From NCBI GenBank assembly GCA_031277945.1, contig JAITLK010000003.1:62001-126000 (forward strand): a stretch of DNA of 64,000 nt, read 5' to 3'. Under the pieces are notes generated by a model. It was not told where the DNA came from. It did no database searches and was given only the letters and a program-made list of their open reading frames with translations. The first letter of the stretch is position 1. Each line of letters opens with the position of its first letter. The position numbers and the translations under genes are program-made. The DNA comes from Microbacterium sp. GTDB lineage: Bacteria > Actinomycetota > Actinomycetes > Actinomycetales > Microbacteriaceae. Positions 42,936-52,267 of this stretch are shown piece after piece.

Positions 42936-44231
42936 TCAGGCTCCGGGGTAGCGACGCTCGGGAGCACCCGTGTACAGCTGCTGCGGGCGACCGATCTTCG
43001 TCTGCGGGTCCAGGTTCATCTCGCGCCAGTGCGCGAGCCATCCCGGGAGGCGTCCGATGGCGAAGAGGACCGTGAACATCCGCGTGGGGAAGCCCATCGC
43101 CTTGTAGATCACGCCGGTGTAGAAGTCGACGTTGGGGTAGAGACGACGCGCCTGGAAGTACTCGTCGTTGAGCGCGATCTCCTCGAGCTCCTTGGCAAGA
43201 TCCAGCAGCGGGTCGCTGACACCGAGCTCGGCGAGCACCTCATCCGCGGACTGCTTGACCAGCTTGGCGCGCGGGTCGTAGTTCTTGTAGACACGGTGTC
43301 CGAAGCCCATGAGCTTGACACCGTCCTCCTTGTTCTTCACGCGCTCGACGAATCGCTTGACCGTCTCGCCCGAGTCGCGGATCTCCCCGAGCATCTTCAG
43401 CACGGCTTCGTTGGCACCGCCGTGCAGCGGCCCCGAGAGGGCGTGGATGCCCGCCGACACCGACGCGTACTGGTTGGCACCGGTGGAGCCCACCAGGCGC
43501 ACCGTGGAGGTGGACGCGTTCTGCTCGTGGTCCTCGTGCAGGATGAGCAACCGCTCCAGCGCGCGGCTCATCACGGGGTTGACCTCGTAGGGCTCGCTCA
43601 TGACGCCGAAGTTCAGGCGCAGGAAGTTGTCGACGAAGCTCAGCGAGTTGTCCGGATACAGGAATGCCTGGCCGATGCTCTTCTTGTGCGAATACGCGGC
43701 CAGCACCGGGAGCTTGGCCAGCATGCGAATGGTGTTCAGCTCGACGTGCTCGGGGTTGTGCGGGTCGTACTGGCCCTCGTAGTAGGTCGACAGCGCGGTG
43801 ATGGCCGACGACAGCGAGGCCATCGGGTGCGCGGTGTGCGGGAGGGCGTTGAAGAAGTGCTTGAGGTCCTCGTGGATGAGGGTGTGACGACGGATCTTCT
43901 CGTCGAACGCGCCCAGCTCGTCGGCGGTGGGAAGCTCGCCGTACAGCAGCAGCCACGCCACCTCCAGGAACGAGCTGTGCTCGGCGAGGTCCTCGATCGG
44001 ATACCCGCGATAGCGCAGGATTCCCTGGTCGCCGTCGATGTAGGTGATGGCGGACTTGGTGGCCGCAGTGTTGACGAAGCCGTAATCGAGGGCGGTGTAG
44101 CCCGTCTGCTTCGTGAGGGTGGCGAAGTCGATGCTCGATGCTCCGTCGACCGCTGCCACCGTGGGCAGTTCAGCCGTGGTGTCACCGATCGTCAGCGTCG
44201 CCTTCTCAGGCTGTGCTCCCGCGTTGTTCAC
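42936..44231 (-). CDS. gltA: Citrate synthase (type II)
   Basis: 431 residues. Active-site parts are visible: HALSGPLHGGANEAVLKM (His), LMGFGHRVYKNYDPRA (His and Arg) and LYPNVDFYTGVIYKAMG (Asp). Also GILRYRGYPIEDLAEHSSFL near the N-terminus. Condenses acetyl-CoA and oxaloacetate to open the TCA cycle. GTG start with AAGGAGG 5 bases upstream. The hexamer TAGGCT near 44326 implies a leader of about 90 bases. Confidence 0.97.
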   Translation of the reverse strand: MNNAGAQPEKATLTIGDTTAELPTVAAVDGASSIDFATLTKQTGYTALDYGFVNTAATKSAITYIDGDQGILRYRGYPIEDLAEHSSFLEVAWLLLYGELPTADELGAFDEKIRRHTLIHEDLKHFFNALPHTAHPMASLSSAITALSTYYEGQYDPHNPEHVELNTIRMLAKLPVLAAYSHKKSIGQAFLYPDNSLSFVDNFLRLNFGVMSEPYEVNPVMSRALERLLILHEDHEQNASTSTVRLVGSTGANQYASVSAGIHALSGPLHGGANEAVLKMLGEIRDSGETVKRFVERVKNKEDGVKLMGFGHRVYKNYDPRAKLVKQSADEVLAELGVSDPLLDLAKELEEIALNDEYFQARRLYPNVDFYTGVIYKAMGFPTRMFTVLFAIGRLPGWLAHWREMNLDPQTKIGRPQQLYTGAPERRYPGA

Positions 44232-44392
44232 GGCGCCTCCTTGCGATTTCTGGTCGTCGGGGGTCTGACACGGACCTGTCGTGAGAGATCCGTGCGGCGG
44301 CGCGCGTGAGCACGCCCGGTCCTTACAGCCTAGTCGTCCGCGCGACCTACTGATGCACCCGCCAAAGGATGCGGCACCTCGCTGGAGGTTCT

Positions 44393-45502
44393 CTACGAAG
44401 ACGCGCGGAGGCGCTCGGCGGCGGCAGCGATTCGCTCGTCCGAGGCCGTCAGCGAGAGGCGCACATGCTGCGGGAAGAACGGTCCATAGAAGACGCCGGG
44501 CCCGGCCAGGATGCCCAGATCCGCGAGCCGCTCCATGCTCGCCCAGGCGTCACGCCCCTCCGTGGCCCACAGATACAGCCCAGCCTCACTGCGATCGACA
44601 CGGAAGCCGGCGGACTCGAGCGCGGGCTTGAGGAGTTCGCGGCGCTGCCGGTATCGCTCCTTCTGCTGCACGACGTGCTCGTCATCACCGAGCGCGACCG
44701 TCATCGCCTGCTGCACGGGTGCCGGGAGCATGAGGCCGAGATGCTTGCGAGCCGTCGTGAGCCGCGCGATGAGGTCGCGATCTCCGGCGAGGAAGGCTGC
44801 GCGGTAGCCGGCCAGGTTGGACTGCTTGCTCAGGGAGTACACCGCGAGCACGCCGGTGTCGTCACCGTCGATGACACGCGGGTCCAGGATCGACGGGATC
44901 GGCTCCCGGTCCCAGGGCGACTCCCAGCCGAGTTCCGCGTAGCACTCGTCTCCCGCGATGACGGCGCCCAGCTCACGCGCGCGCTCGACGGCGGCACGCA
45001 GCTCGGCCACACCAAGGACGCGGCCGTCGGGATTGCCCGGGGAGTTCAGCCAGACGAGTTTCGTTCCGATCGGCCATGCGGCCGGATCATCCTCCGCAAC
45101 GGCGGTGGCACCCGCGACGATGGCGCCGACTTCGTACGTCGGATAGGCGGCTCGCGGGTGGATGACGATGTCACCCGCTCCGAGGCCGAGAAGTGTCGGC
45201 AGCAAAGCCACGAGCTCCTTCGAGCCCACCGTGGGCAGCACCTGGTCAGGCGTCAGCGATGCGACCCCGCGACGGCGTCCGAACCACTCGGCGATAGCCG
45301 TGCGAAGGGCCGGCGTTCCCACGGTCTGGGGATAGGAGTGCGCCTCCGTCGCCGCGGCGAGCGCCTCTCGGATGATCCGCGGCGTCTCATCGACCGGCGA
45401 GCCGATCGACAGGTCCACCAGTCCCCCGAGATGCTGCGACGCGCGCTCACGAAGGGGAGCGACCGCATCCCACGGGTAGTCCGCGAGATCGCGGACGCTC
45501 AC
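44393..45502 (-). CDS. dapC: Succinyl-diaminopimelate aminotransferase
   Basis: 369 residues of a class I PLP aminotransferase from a GTG that overlaps the ferredoxin stop by 4 bases (GTGA). Motifs: DLSIGSPVDETP, VLPTVGSKELVALLPTLLG, WLNSPGNPDGRV, VIAGDECYAELGW and the PLP lysine in YSLSKQSNLAGYR. Makes N-succinyl-LL-DAP from the product of DapD with glutamate as donor. The fdxA-dapC pair is, from memory, also adjacent in M. tuberculosis (Rv1177-Rv1178). Confidence 0.94.
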   Translation of the reverse strand: MSVRDLADYPWDAVAPLRERASQHLGGLVDLSIGSPVDETPRIIREALAAATEAHSYPQTVGTPALRTAIAEWFGRRRGVASLTPDQVLPTVGSKELVALLPTLLGLGAGDIVIHPRAAYPTYEVGAIVAGATAVAEDDPAAWPIGTKLVWLNSPGNPDGRVLGVAELRAAVERARELGAVIAGDECYAELGWESPWDREPIPSILDPRVIDGDDTGVLAVYSLSKQSNLAGYRAAFLAGDRDLIARLTTARKHLGLMLPAPVQQAMTVALGDDEHVVQQKERYRQRRELLKPALESAGFRVDRSEAGLYLWATEGRDAWASMERLADLGILAGPGVFYGPFFPQHVRLSLTASDERIAAAAERLRASS

Positions 45503-45822
45503 GCCTCGCCCTGGGGAGGCAGGGCGGAGATGACCGGGTGGTCCTTCGGGATCACACCCACCTTGGCAGCTCCACCGGGAGATCCGATCCCGTCGAAGAA
45601 CTCCACGTTGGCCTTGTAGTACTCGGACCACTCGTCCGGAAGATCGTCCTCGTAGTAGATCGCCTCCACAGGGCACACCGGCTCGCAGGCACCGCAATCC
45701 ACGCACTCGTCGGGGTGGATGTAGAGGGAGCGTTCGCCCTCGTAGATGCAGTCCACCGGGCATTCGTCGATGCAGGCGCGATCCTTGACATCGACGCAGG
45801 GAAGAGCGATCACATACGTCAC
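45499..45822 (-). CDS. fdxA: 7Fe ferredoxin
   Basis: 107 residues. Cysteines at 9, 17, 21 and 25 (ALPCVDVKDRACIDECPVDC) and at 40, 43, 46 and 50 (ECVDCGACEPVCPVEA) give the [3Fe-4S][4Fe-4S] layout of FdxA/FdxC. A 50-residue C-terminal extension follows. Small cytoplasmic electron carrier. GTG start with TAGACT 6 bases upstream, so leaderless; the internal spacing to dapC shows a shared mRNA. Confidence 0.95.
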   Translation of the reverse strand: MTYVIALPCVDVKDRACIDECPVDCIYEGERSLYIHPDECVDCGACEPVCPVEAIYYEDDLPDEWSEYYKANVEFFDGIGSPGGAAKVGVIPKDHPVISALPPQGEA

Positions 45823-45828
45823 TCCCCC

Positions 45829-45834
45829 AGTCTA
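45829..45834 (-). promoter_or_regulatory. -10 hexamer of fdxA-dapC operon (leaderless)
   Basis: TAGACT, 6 bases before the GTG at 45822. Confidence 0.6.
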
Positions 45835-45888
45835 CGTCCCTCCTCCCCAGGCGGCCGTGCATGCGGCCCCGTGGCGAGAGCCGCGACG

Positions 45889-46281
45889 TCAGCGGGAGGG
45901 TGTCCGCTCCCCCGCCGGCGCCGACGCCGGGCGGACACGGCGCAGGTCCGGCCACGCCGCGACGATGAGGATGATGACCCCGACGCCGATCAGCCAGACC
46001 TGAGACAGCCCCGTATCGGGGACCACGACGGAGCCTCCCGGGCCGCGCATCGAGAAGACGAACACGGCGAGGTACATCCCCACGCCGCCCGCGATCGCGG
46101 CCCACCGGTCCTCCGCCAGAATGCGCAGCGAGACGAGGATGGCCAGACACCCGACGAACGCCAGGATCAGGCCGAGGTGCAACAGGTCGGCACCGGCCGA
46201 GAACCCGATCGTTCCGGCCGTGCCGAAGACGGCTCCGATGATGAAGCTCATCACGAAGGTGGCGATACGCGAGAGGGACAC
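45889..46281 (-). CDS. Four-helix integral membrane protein, unknown family
   Basis: 130 residues with four hydrophobic helices (about 5-25, 35-52, 62-80, 92-110) and a basic, Pro-rich end (DLRRVRPASAPAGERTPSR). GTG start with TAGCAT 6 bases upstream, leaderless. Single-gene unit between fdxA and azlD. I do not recognise the family; similar small proteins sit near dapC-fdxA in related genomes as far as I recall. No catalytic motif visible. Confidence 0.75.
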   Translation of the reverse strand: MSLSRIATFVMSFIIGAVFGTAGTIGFSAGADLLHLGLILAFVGCLAILVSLRILAEDRWAAIAGGVGMYLAVFVFSMRGPGGSVVVPDTGLSQVWLIGVGVIILIVAAWPDLRRVRPASAPAGERTPSR

Positions 46282-46287
46282 GGGGTG

Positions 46288-46293
46288 ATGCTA
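46288..46293 (-). promoter_or_regulatory. -10 hexamer of the four-helix membrane gene (leaderless)
   Basis: TAGCAT, 6 bases before the GTG at 46281. Confidence 0.5.
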
Positions 46294-46319
46294 CCGTCCG
46301 GTCCTGAGCGCGTCCCACA

Positions 46320-46637
46320 TCAGCTCGCCCACCCCCACAATCGCAGCAGCGCCGCTGTCACAGCGCCCGCAATCACCACCACCACGAACGGTGCGCGCAG
46401 GGCCAGCAGCACTCCGGCGATTCCGACAGCGGCCAGACGCGCGTCGATGTGCAGGGACTGGCCCGGGCCGTGGAGCGCGAGATAGGCGACGAGCGCGGCG
46501 AGCAGCGCGACGGTGGTGAGATCCATGGTGCGCGCGGGAGTGGGCTTCTCCAGCCAGTGAGGAGGGATCGCGTATCCGAGGATCTTGGCGGCGACGCAGA
46601 GGATCGACGCGAGCAGGATCGCCTGCCAGAGGGTCAT
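46320..46637 (-). CDS. azlD: AzlD-family branched-chain amino acid exporter subunit
   Basis: 105 residues with three or four transmembrane helices. MTLWQAILLASILCVAAKIL, LTTVALLAALVAYLALHG and the end VVVIAGAVTAALLRLWG fit AzlD. It starts within the azlC stop (4-base overlap, ATGA), so the two subunits are translated together. With AzlC it exports branched-chain amino acids or analogues. Confidence 0.88.
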   Translation of the reverse strand: MTLWQAILLASILCVAAKILGYAIPPHWLEKPTPARTMDLTTVALLAALVAYLALHGPGQSLHIDARLAAVGIAGVLLALRAPFVVVVIAGAVTAALLRLWGWAS

Positions 46638-47332
46638 CGCGCCACCGCCTTCGCATCGCCGCCGGGAAAGAGATTGAATACGCCGACGATCACCGCGACG
46701 ATGGCAGCGAGCAGCACCTGCATCCCAGGCATCACGTACGGCGTCGCCACGGTGGCCACGACAGCTGCGCCGACCCCCACCGCGATGGCCTGCCGGGAGC
46801 GCAGCCGCGGCCACAGGAGCGCAAGGAACGCGCAGGCGGCAGCGGCGTCGAGACCGTAGACGCGCACGTCGCCGATCAGGTTTCCCACGAGTGCGCCCGC
46901 AAGGGTCGCCACGTTCCAGCCGATGAAGATCGCGATACCCGTGGCCCAGAATCCCACCCGCTGTGCGCGCGGCTCCTCCTGCGTGACCGCCACCGCGATG
47001 CTCTCGTCGATGGTGAGCTGGGCGGCGCCGAGTCGGCGCAGCACTCCCCGGCCGATGATCGAGGAGAGGCGCATCGCGTAGACGGTGTTACGCAGGCCGA
47101 GCAGCAGCGCAGCGATCACCCCCGCGGGGGCCGCAGCGACGCCACCGGACGCGATGATCCCGACGAACGCGAACTGGGACCCGCCCGTGAACATCACGAG
47201 GCTGAGCACGCATGCCTGCCAGACGTCGAGGCCCGCCGCCACCGCCAGGGCGCCGAACGTGATCCCGTCGAGGCTCACGGCGAGCGCCACGGCCATCCCC
47301 TGGCGCACCGCTGACCGCTCCGCCTGATCCAT
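46634..47332 (-). CDS. azlC: AzlC-family branched-chain amino acid exporter subunit
   Basis: 232 residues with about six helices. The AzlC signature is clear: GMAVALAVSLDGITFGALAV, then SLVMFTGGSQFAFVGI (MF-x-GGSQF), LLLGLRNTVYAMRL, and TIDESIAVAV. AGGCG lies before the ATG. Transcribed away from the XRE-cupin gene, sharing 102 bases of control region with four CGTTCAG half-sites. Confidence 0.92.
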   Translation of the reverse strand: MDQAERSAVRQGMAVALAVSLDGITFGALAVAAGLDVWQACVLSLVMFTGGSQFAFVGIIASGGVAAAPAGVIAALLLGLRNTVYAMRLSSIIGRGVLRRLGAAQLTIDESIAVAVTQEEPRAQRVGFWATGIAIFIGWNVATLAGALVGNLIGDVRVYGLDAAAACAFLALLWPRLRSRQAIAVGVGAAVVATVATPYVMPGMQVLLAAIVAVIVGVFNLFPGGDAKAVAR

Positions 47333-47349
47333 GCGCGCCTCGCTCTCAT

Positions 47350-47433
47350 CGTTCAGTCAACCGAACGTTCGATTGCAATTCTGAACGACGAGGTTCGTTC
47401 AGTCAAACGAAAGGACGTTTGTCATACTGAACG
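47350..47433. promoter_or_regulatory. Two-unit operator array between azlC and XRE-cupin gene
   Basis: Two 38-base units, start to start 46 bases (47350-47387 and 47396-47433). Each begins CGTTCAGTCAA and ends CTGAACG, i.e. inverted half-sites separated by 24 bases. Inside each is a second inverted repeat: CGAACGTTCG at 47362-47371 and CAAACG/CGTTTG at 47404-47421. The right unit ends one base before the regulator's ATG and covers its likely promoter (CATACT at 47423). Confidence 0.75.
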
Positions 47434-47434
47434 G

Positions 47435-47983
47435 ATGGATGAACTCCGGTCACGAATCGCGCAGGCCCTGCGCCGCGAACGCGAACGATGCGGCTTCTCC
47501 GCCGCCGAGCTCGCACGGCGGGCCGGTGTCTCCAAAGCCACCGTCTCGCAGCTGGAGAACGCAGCGACGACGCCGAACGTCGAGACCCTGTGGGCCCTCG
47601 GGGATGCCCTGGGGGTGCCGTTCGCCGAGCTCGTGGCCGAACCCGTCGCCGGCCCCACCCTGCTGCGAGTCACGGAGCTGCGCGGCGTCCCCGCGGCCGC
47701 TGCCGCATACAGCGCGACGCTGCTGTCGACTGCTCCCCCGAACTCCCGCCGCGACATCTATCTCCTGCAGGCAGAGCCCGGCGGCACTCGCGATTCGCAG
47801 CCTCACCTCAGCGGTACCACGGAGCATGTGGTACTGATCTCCGGTCGGGCCGACGTCGGCCCCCGCGACGCCCCCGTCACGATGAATCCCGGCGACTACC
47901 TCACCTACGCGGGCGACGCTCCCCACGTCTTCACGGCGCTGGAGCCCGGCACGATGGCCGTTCTCATCAGCGAGCTGCGCTGA
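47435..47983 (+). CDS. XRE-family regulator with cupin domain
   Basis: 182 residues: an HTH (about 5-60; SAAELARRAGVSKATVSQLE, then TTPNVETLWALGDALGV) and a C-terminal cupin (about 110-172; HLSGTTEHVVLISGRADVGP, MNPGDYLTYAGDAPHVFTAL). Such proteins control amine, amino-acid or stress genes through a small ligand. It diverges from azlCD over a repeat-rich region and starts one base after the last half-site, so it likely represses itself and azlCD. The azlCD-cupin-XRE pairing is a known arrangement; the ligand is probably an amino acid. Confidence 0.9.
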   Translation: MDELRSRIAQALRRERERCGFSAAELARRAGVSKATVSQLENAATTPNVETLWALGDALGVPFAELVAEPVAGPTLLRVTELRGVPAAAAAYSATLLSTAPPNSRRDIYLLQAEPGGTRDSQPHLSGTTEHVVLISGRADVGPRDAPVTMNPGDYLTYAGDAPHVFTALEPGTMAVLISELR

Positions 47984-48003
47984 CGGCCCGCACTCCGACA
48001 CGA

Positions 48004-48038
48004 CGAAGCCCCGCGGTGGCATGCACCGCGGGGCTTCG
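48004..48038. terminator. Bidirectional terminator
   Basis: Perfect 15-base stem CGAAGCCCCGCGGTG / CACCGCGGGGCTTCG, loop GCATG, between convergent XRE and typA genes. Confidence 0.9.
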
Positions 48039-48049
48039 CTCGGTCAGTC

Positions 48050-49960
48050 TCAGGCGTTCGCGTCCTGCTTCTTGAGGCGTGCGGTGGCCCGAGCACGCTC
48101 GGTGGCGTCCAGGTTCACCTTGCGGATACGCACCTTCTCGGGCGTGACCTCGACGCACTCATCCTCGCGGGCGAACTCCAGGCTCTCCTCGAGCGACAGC
48201 ACGCGCGGCGGGGTCATCGACTCGAACGTGTCGGCCGTGGAGGAGCGCATGTTGGTGAGCTTCTTCTCCTTGGTGATGTTGACGTCCATGTCGTCGCTGC
48301 GCGAGTTCTCGCCGATGACCATGCCCTCGTACACCTCGTCCTGCGGCTGCACGAAGAAGCTCATGCGCTCCTGCAGGGCGATGATGGCGAACGGGGTGAC
48401 GACACCGGAGCGGTCGGCCACGATGGAGCCGTTCTGACGCGTGACGATCTGGCCGGCCCAGGGCTCGTAGCCGTGGGAGATGGCGTTCGCGATGCCGGTG
48501 CCGCGCGTGGTGGTCATGAACTCGGTGCGGAAGCCGATCAGCCCGCGCGACGGGACGACGAACTCCATACGCACCCAGCCGGTGCCGTGGTTCGTCATGC
48601 CCTCCATGCGGCCCTTGCGAGCGGCCAGCAGCTGCGTGATGGCACCGAGGTATTCCTCGGGGGCATCGACGGTGAGGTGCTCGAAGGGCTCGTGTACCTT
48701 GCCATCGATCTTCTTCGTGACCACCTGCGGCTTGCCGACGGTGAGCTCGAAGCCCTCACGACGCATGTTCTCGACCAGGATGGCGAGCGCGAGCTCACCA
48801 CGACCCTGGACCTCCCAGGCGTCCGGGCGGCCGATGTCCTCGACGCGCAGCGACACGTTACCGATGAGCTCGCGGTCCAGGCGGTCCTTCACCATGCGAG
48901 CCGTGAGCTTGTGACCCTTCACCTTGCCCACCAGAGGCGAGGTGTTGGTGCCGATGGTCATCGAGATGGCCGGGTCGTCGACGTGGATCATCGGCAGCGG
49001 CCGGACGTCCTCGGGGTCGGCGATGGTCTCACCGATGGTGATGTCCTCGAATCCGGCGATGGCGACGATGTCACCGGGGCCGGCCTCCTCGGCGGGGTAA
49101 CGCTCCAGTGCGCGGGTCTTGAGCAGCTCGGTGATGCGGGCGTTGCTCGTGGAGCCGTCGGCACGGACCCACGCGACCGTCTGGCCCTTCTTCAGGGTGC
49201 CGTTGAACACGCGCAGCAGCGCGAGACGACCGAGGAACGGGCTGGAGTCCAGGTTGGTGACCCAGGCCTGCAGCGGAGCCTCATCGTCGTACGCCGGAGC
49301 GGGGATGTGCTGGAGGATCGCCTCGAACAGCGGCTCCAGGTCATCGTTGTCGGGCAGCTCGCCGTCGGCCGGGCGGTTGCGCGAGGCGGCACCGGCGCGG
49401 CCGGATGCGTAGACCACGGGAACATCGAGCAGCGCATCCACGTCGAGGTCGGGCACGTCGTCGACCAGGTCGGACGCCAGTCCCAGCAGCAGGTCCTGCG
49501 CCTCGGCTTCGACGGCCTCGATCCGGGCGTCGGGGCGATCGGTCTTGTTGACCGCGAGGATCACGGGCAGCTTCGCCTCGAGCGCCTTGCGCAGGACGAA
49601 GCGCGTCTGCGGCAGCGGGCCCTCGGAGGAGTCGACGAGCAGCACGACGCCGTCCACCATCGACAGACCGCGCTCCACCTCGCCACCGAAGTCGGCGTGG
49701 CCCGGGGTGTCGATCACGTTGATCGTCACCGGGACGTCGCTGTGCTTGCCGTTGTACGTGATCGCGGTGTTCTTCGCGAGAATGGTGATGCCCTTCTCGC
49801 GCTCGAGGTCGTTCGAGTCCATCGCGCGCTCCTCGACGTGAGCGTGCTCGCCGAACGAGCCGGTCTGGCGCAGCATGGCGTCGACGAGGGTCGTCTTGCC
49901 GTGATCGACGTGAGCGACGATCGCGACATTACGGAGGTCAGAGCGGAGGGCGTGCGCCAT
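48050..49960 (-). CDS. typA: Ribosome-associated GTPase TypA/BipA
   Basis: 636 residues from the ATG at 49960 (AAGGA 11 bases upstream). GTPase motifs: G1 [12 protein letters not shown]2 region with [15 protein letters not shown]3 [15 protein letters not shown]4 [11 protein letters not shown]. The BipA-type C-terminal part has [39 protein letters not shown] and [11 protein letters not shown]. Acts in 50S assembly and stress translation. A TAGAAT at about 50019 on the minus strand is a candidate -10. The longer frame reaching 50194 has no family support. Confidence 0.96.
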   Translation of the reverse strand: MAHALRSDLRNVAIVAHVDHGKTTLVDAMLRQTGSFGEHAHVEERAMDSNDLEREKGITILAKNTAITYNGKHSDVPVTINVIDTPGHADFGGEVERGLSMVDGVVLLVDSSEGPLPQTRFVLRKALEAKLPVILAVNKTDRPDARIEAVEAEAQDLLLGLASDLVDDVPDLDVDALLDVPVVYASGRAGAASRNRPADGELPDNDDLEPLFEAILQHIPAPAYDDEAPLQAWVTNLDSSPFLGRLALLRVFNGTLKKGQTVAWVRADGSTSNARITELLKTRALERYPAEEAGPGDIVAIAGFEDITIGETIADPEDVRPLPMIHVDDPAISMTIGTNTSPLVGKVKGHKLTARMVKDRLDRELIGNVSLRVEDIGRPDAWEVQGRGELALAILVENMRREGFELTVGKPQVVTKKIDGKVHEPFEHLTVDAPEEYLGAITQLLAARKGRMEGMTNHGTGWVRMEFVVPSRGLIGFRTEFMTTTRGTGIANAISHGYEPWAGQIVTRQNGSIVADRSGVVTPFAIIALQERMSFFVQPQDEVYEGMVIGENSRSDDMDVNITKEKKLTNMRSSTADTFESMTPPRVLSLEESLEFAREDECVEVTPEKVRIRKVNLDATERARATARLKKQDANA

Positions 49961-50300
49961 GAAGGGAAATCCTTGTAGATCTGGGAACACCGAAGAGAAT
50001 CGGCCCCGGAATTCTACAGCACGCCAGGTGAACGAAAGCTGTGCACCCCCCTGCCGCCCGGCGGAGGTCTGTGATCGAATGGATGTCGGTCGGAGCACAC
50101 CCGAGGGGCCCTGTGCGCCGACCGCCGCATGATCTCGCCGTGATGTACTGAGCACAGGAATAGGCGAACACCCCGTGGCGATATTTCGACACATCGGTAA
50201 CCGAGGGGTATCGTGCAGAAGTTCACATGAACCTCATGTGGAGCTGTCAAATGTGGAGGACGGGTTCGATGTACCGATGCAAATCTGGAGGTAGGCCTTC
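49961..50300. promoter_or_regulatory. Divergent control region, typA and oligopeptide operon
   Basis: 340 bases, no gene supported. Holds a typA -10 candidate (TAGAAT near 50014-50019, minus strand), an inverted repeat CACATGA/TCATGTG (50224-50230 with 50234-50240) that could be an operator for the rightward operon, and GGAGGTAGGC just before the GTG at 50301. The inverted repeat lies 61-77 bases before that start. Confidence 0.5.
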
Positions 50301-51284
50301 GTGCTGAGGTATCTCGTCCGCCGGACGCTGGGATGGCTCGCGATGATCTTCGTCGCCACCAACCTCACCTATTTCCTGGCGTCGCTGTTCCTGAACCCGC
50401 GGTCCAACTACACGGGACGAAACCCTCCCGTACCCGAGGCCATCGCGGACGCCGCCCTCTCCCAGTACGGGCTGAACGACAAGGTCCCCCTGCTGGAGCG
50501 CTGGTGGGGCTGGCTCACCTCGGTGGTGACTCGCTGGGACTGGGGCAAGAGCCCCGTCGGTGAGAGCGTCAATGAGCAGGTCGCGTTCCGTATCTGGAAC
50601 TCCGCCGAGCTCCTCCTGGGCGCCACGATCCTGATGACGATCATCGGTATCGCACTGGCCGTCTGGACGGCCTCGAAGCAGTACAGTGCCACCGACCGCG
50701 TGGTGCAGTTCATCTCCACCATCACGATGAACCTCCCCGTCATCGTCGCCGGTCTCGGCATCGTGATCATGGCCATCGCGTTCAACAACGCGGTCGGCAC
50801 CCGCGTCTTCTACGTCACCGGCGCACGCAGCGACGGCGTCGAGGGATTCTGGCCCGTCATCGTCGACACGCTCCAGCACCTCACCCTTCCGACCATCGTC
50901 CTCGTCGTCACCGGCTACGCCGGCACCTACTTCCTTCAGCGCTCGCTGCTGCTGGACAACATCGGCGCCGACTACGTCCGCACGGCCCGCGCGAAGGGCC
51001 TCACCCGCTCACAGGCCGTGCGAAAGCATGCGCTGCGCACCTCGCTGATCCCTGTCGTCACCTCGATCGCGTTCTCGATCCCCGGAATGTTCACCGGCGC
51101 GATCCTGACGGAGAGCGTGTTCCAGTGGGAGGGCATGGGCCGGTACTTCATCACGACCATCGCCAAGAACGACATCCACGGCGTCGTCGCCATTGCGGCC
51201 TTCAGCGCTGTCATGACCGCCATTGGAGCGCTGCTCGCCGACATTGCCGTTGTAGCGCTCGACCCGAGAGTGAGGGTGAGCTGA
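50301..51284 (+). CDS. Oligopeptide-type ABC permease (DppB/OppB-like)
   Basis: 327 residues, six helices. N-terminus MLRYLVRRTLGWLAMIFVAT, and the coupling-loop motif ADYVRTARAKGLTRSQAVRK is the EAA region of binding-protein-dependent permeases. The tail ADIAVVALDPRVRVS is typical of DppB. First gene of a four-gene peptide transporter unit; its stop shares one base with the next ATG. The extracytoplasmic loop (residues 27-90) is longer than in the other operon's DppB. Substrate unknown. Confidence 0.93.
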   Translation: MLRYLVRRTLGWLAMIFVATNLTYFLASLFLNPRSNYTGRNPPVPEAIADAALSQYGLNDKVPLLERWWGWLTSVVTRWDWGKSPVGESVNEQVAFRIWNSAELLLGATILMTIIGIALAVWTASKQYSATDRVVQFISTITMNLPVIVAGLGIVIMAIAFNNAVGTRVFYVTGARSDGVEGFWPVIVDTLQHLTLPTIVLVVTGYAGTYFLQRSLLLDNIGADYVRTARAKGLTRSQAVRKHALRTSLIPVVTSIAFSIPGMFTGAILTESVFQWEGMGRYFITTIAKNDIHGVVAIAAFSAVMTAIGALLADIAVVALDPRVRVS

Positions 51285-52267
51285 TGAGCATTCCCGACCA
51301 GCCCACAGAAGCCCGCGTGAACGCCGAGGTCACCTATGACGAGGCGGTTCGCGACGTCAGCGGCGCCGATGCCCTGACCGCAGCCGTCGTCACCGCGCCG
51401 CGCGGGAAATCGCGTGGCACGCTCCGTCTGTATGTGCGCCGGTTCTGGCGGAACAAGACCGCTGTCGCCGGCCTGGTCATCTTCGCCCTGCTGGTGTTGT
51501 TCGCCACGCTCGGCGAGCTGATCGCACCGTTCAACTTCCTCGACACGGACTTCCTCAGCCTCTCCACTCCCCCCGGGGAGAACGGCCACTGGTGGGGGAC
51601 CAACAGCGCGGGCAACGACATGTTCGCCGCCACCGCGCACGGCCTCAAGCAGTCGATGATGATCGCCCTCATCGTGTCGGTGGGAAGCACCGTCATCGCG
51701 GCGGTCCTGGGCGCATCGGCCGCGTACTTCCGTGGCACGTACGAGCGCCTCGTGCTCTTCGTCATCCACTTCCTGATGATCGTGCCGACCTTCCTCATCC
51801 TCGCGATGATCTCCAACAAGGCCGGTGGCAACTGGCTGGTCATCGCGATCGTCATGACGGCGATCAGCTGGTTCTTCACCGCACGTACGGTGTGGGCCAT
51901 CGCGCTGTCGGTCCGCGAGCAGGACTACGTCACCGCGGCGCGCTACATGGGAGTCCCCGGCTTCAAGATCGTGCTCCGCCACATCGTGCCCAACATCGGC
52001 TCGCTGCTCATCATCCAGTTCACGCTCGGCCTCGTCGGCGCGGTCATGGCTGAGACCGGCCTCTCCTTCATCGGCTTCGGCGTGAAGTCCCCGGACGTGT
52101 CACTCGGCTCCCTGATCGGCTCCGGCTCCAACCAGGTCACCAGCGCACCGTGGCTGTTCTACTTCCCCGCAGCCATCCTGACGCTGCTGACCGTGTCGAT
52201 GGCCTTCATCTCCGACGGTCTGCGTGACGCGCTGGATCCCAACTCGAACTCTGGAGGAACCGCGTGA
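51284..52267 (+). CDS. Oligopeptide-type ABC permease (DppC/OppC-like)
   Basis: 327 residues from the ATG at 51284; an upstream frame lies inside the previous gene. A cytoplasmic N-terminal region (to about 52), then six helices, with ENGHWWGTNSAGNDMFAATA (the family's short external motif), QDYVTAARYMGVPGFKIVLR (EAA loop) and AFISDGLRDALDPNSNSG. One-base overlap upstream and 4-base overlap downstream. Partner of the DppB-like permease. Confidence 0.93.
   Translation: MSIPDQPTEARVNAEVTYDEAVRDVSGADALTAAVVTAPRGKSRGTLRLYVRRFWRNKTAVAGLVIFALLVLFATLGELIAPFNFLDTDFLSLSTPPGENGHWWGTNSAGNDMFAATAHGLKQSMMIALIVSVGSTVIAAVLGASAAYFRGTYERLVLFVIHFLMIVPTFLILAMISNKAGGNWLVIAIVMTAISWFFTARTVWAIALSVREQDYVTAARYMGVPGFKIVLRHIVPNIGSLLIIQFTLGLVGAVMAETGLSFIGFGVKSPDVSLGSLIGSGSNQVTSAPWLFYFPAAILTLLTVSMAFISDGLRDALDPNSNSGGTA

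Noticed and set aside
47362..47371. CGAACGTTCG as a LexA/SOS box
   Set aside because: Actinobacterial SOS boxes have a 4-base gap between the half-sites (CGAAC-N4-GTTCG); none here, and the neighbours are not DNA-damage genes.
48050..50194. Longer typA start at 50194
   Set aside because: The N-terminal extension has no family support; the ATG at 49960 begins the standard TypA sequence.
50224..50240. CACATGA/TCATGTG hairpin as a terminator
   Set aside because: Only 7 bp, no T run, and in a promoter region; more likely an operator, if anything.
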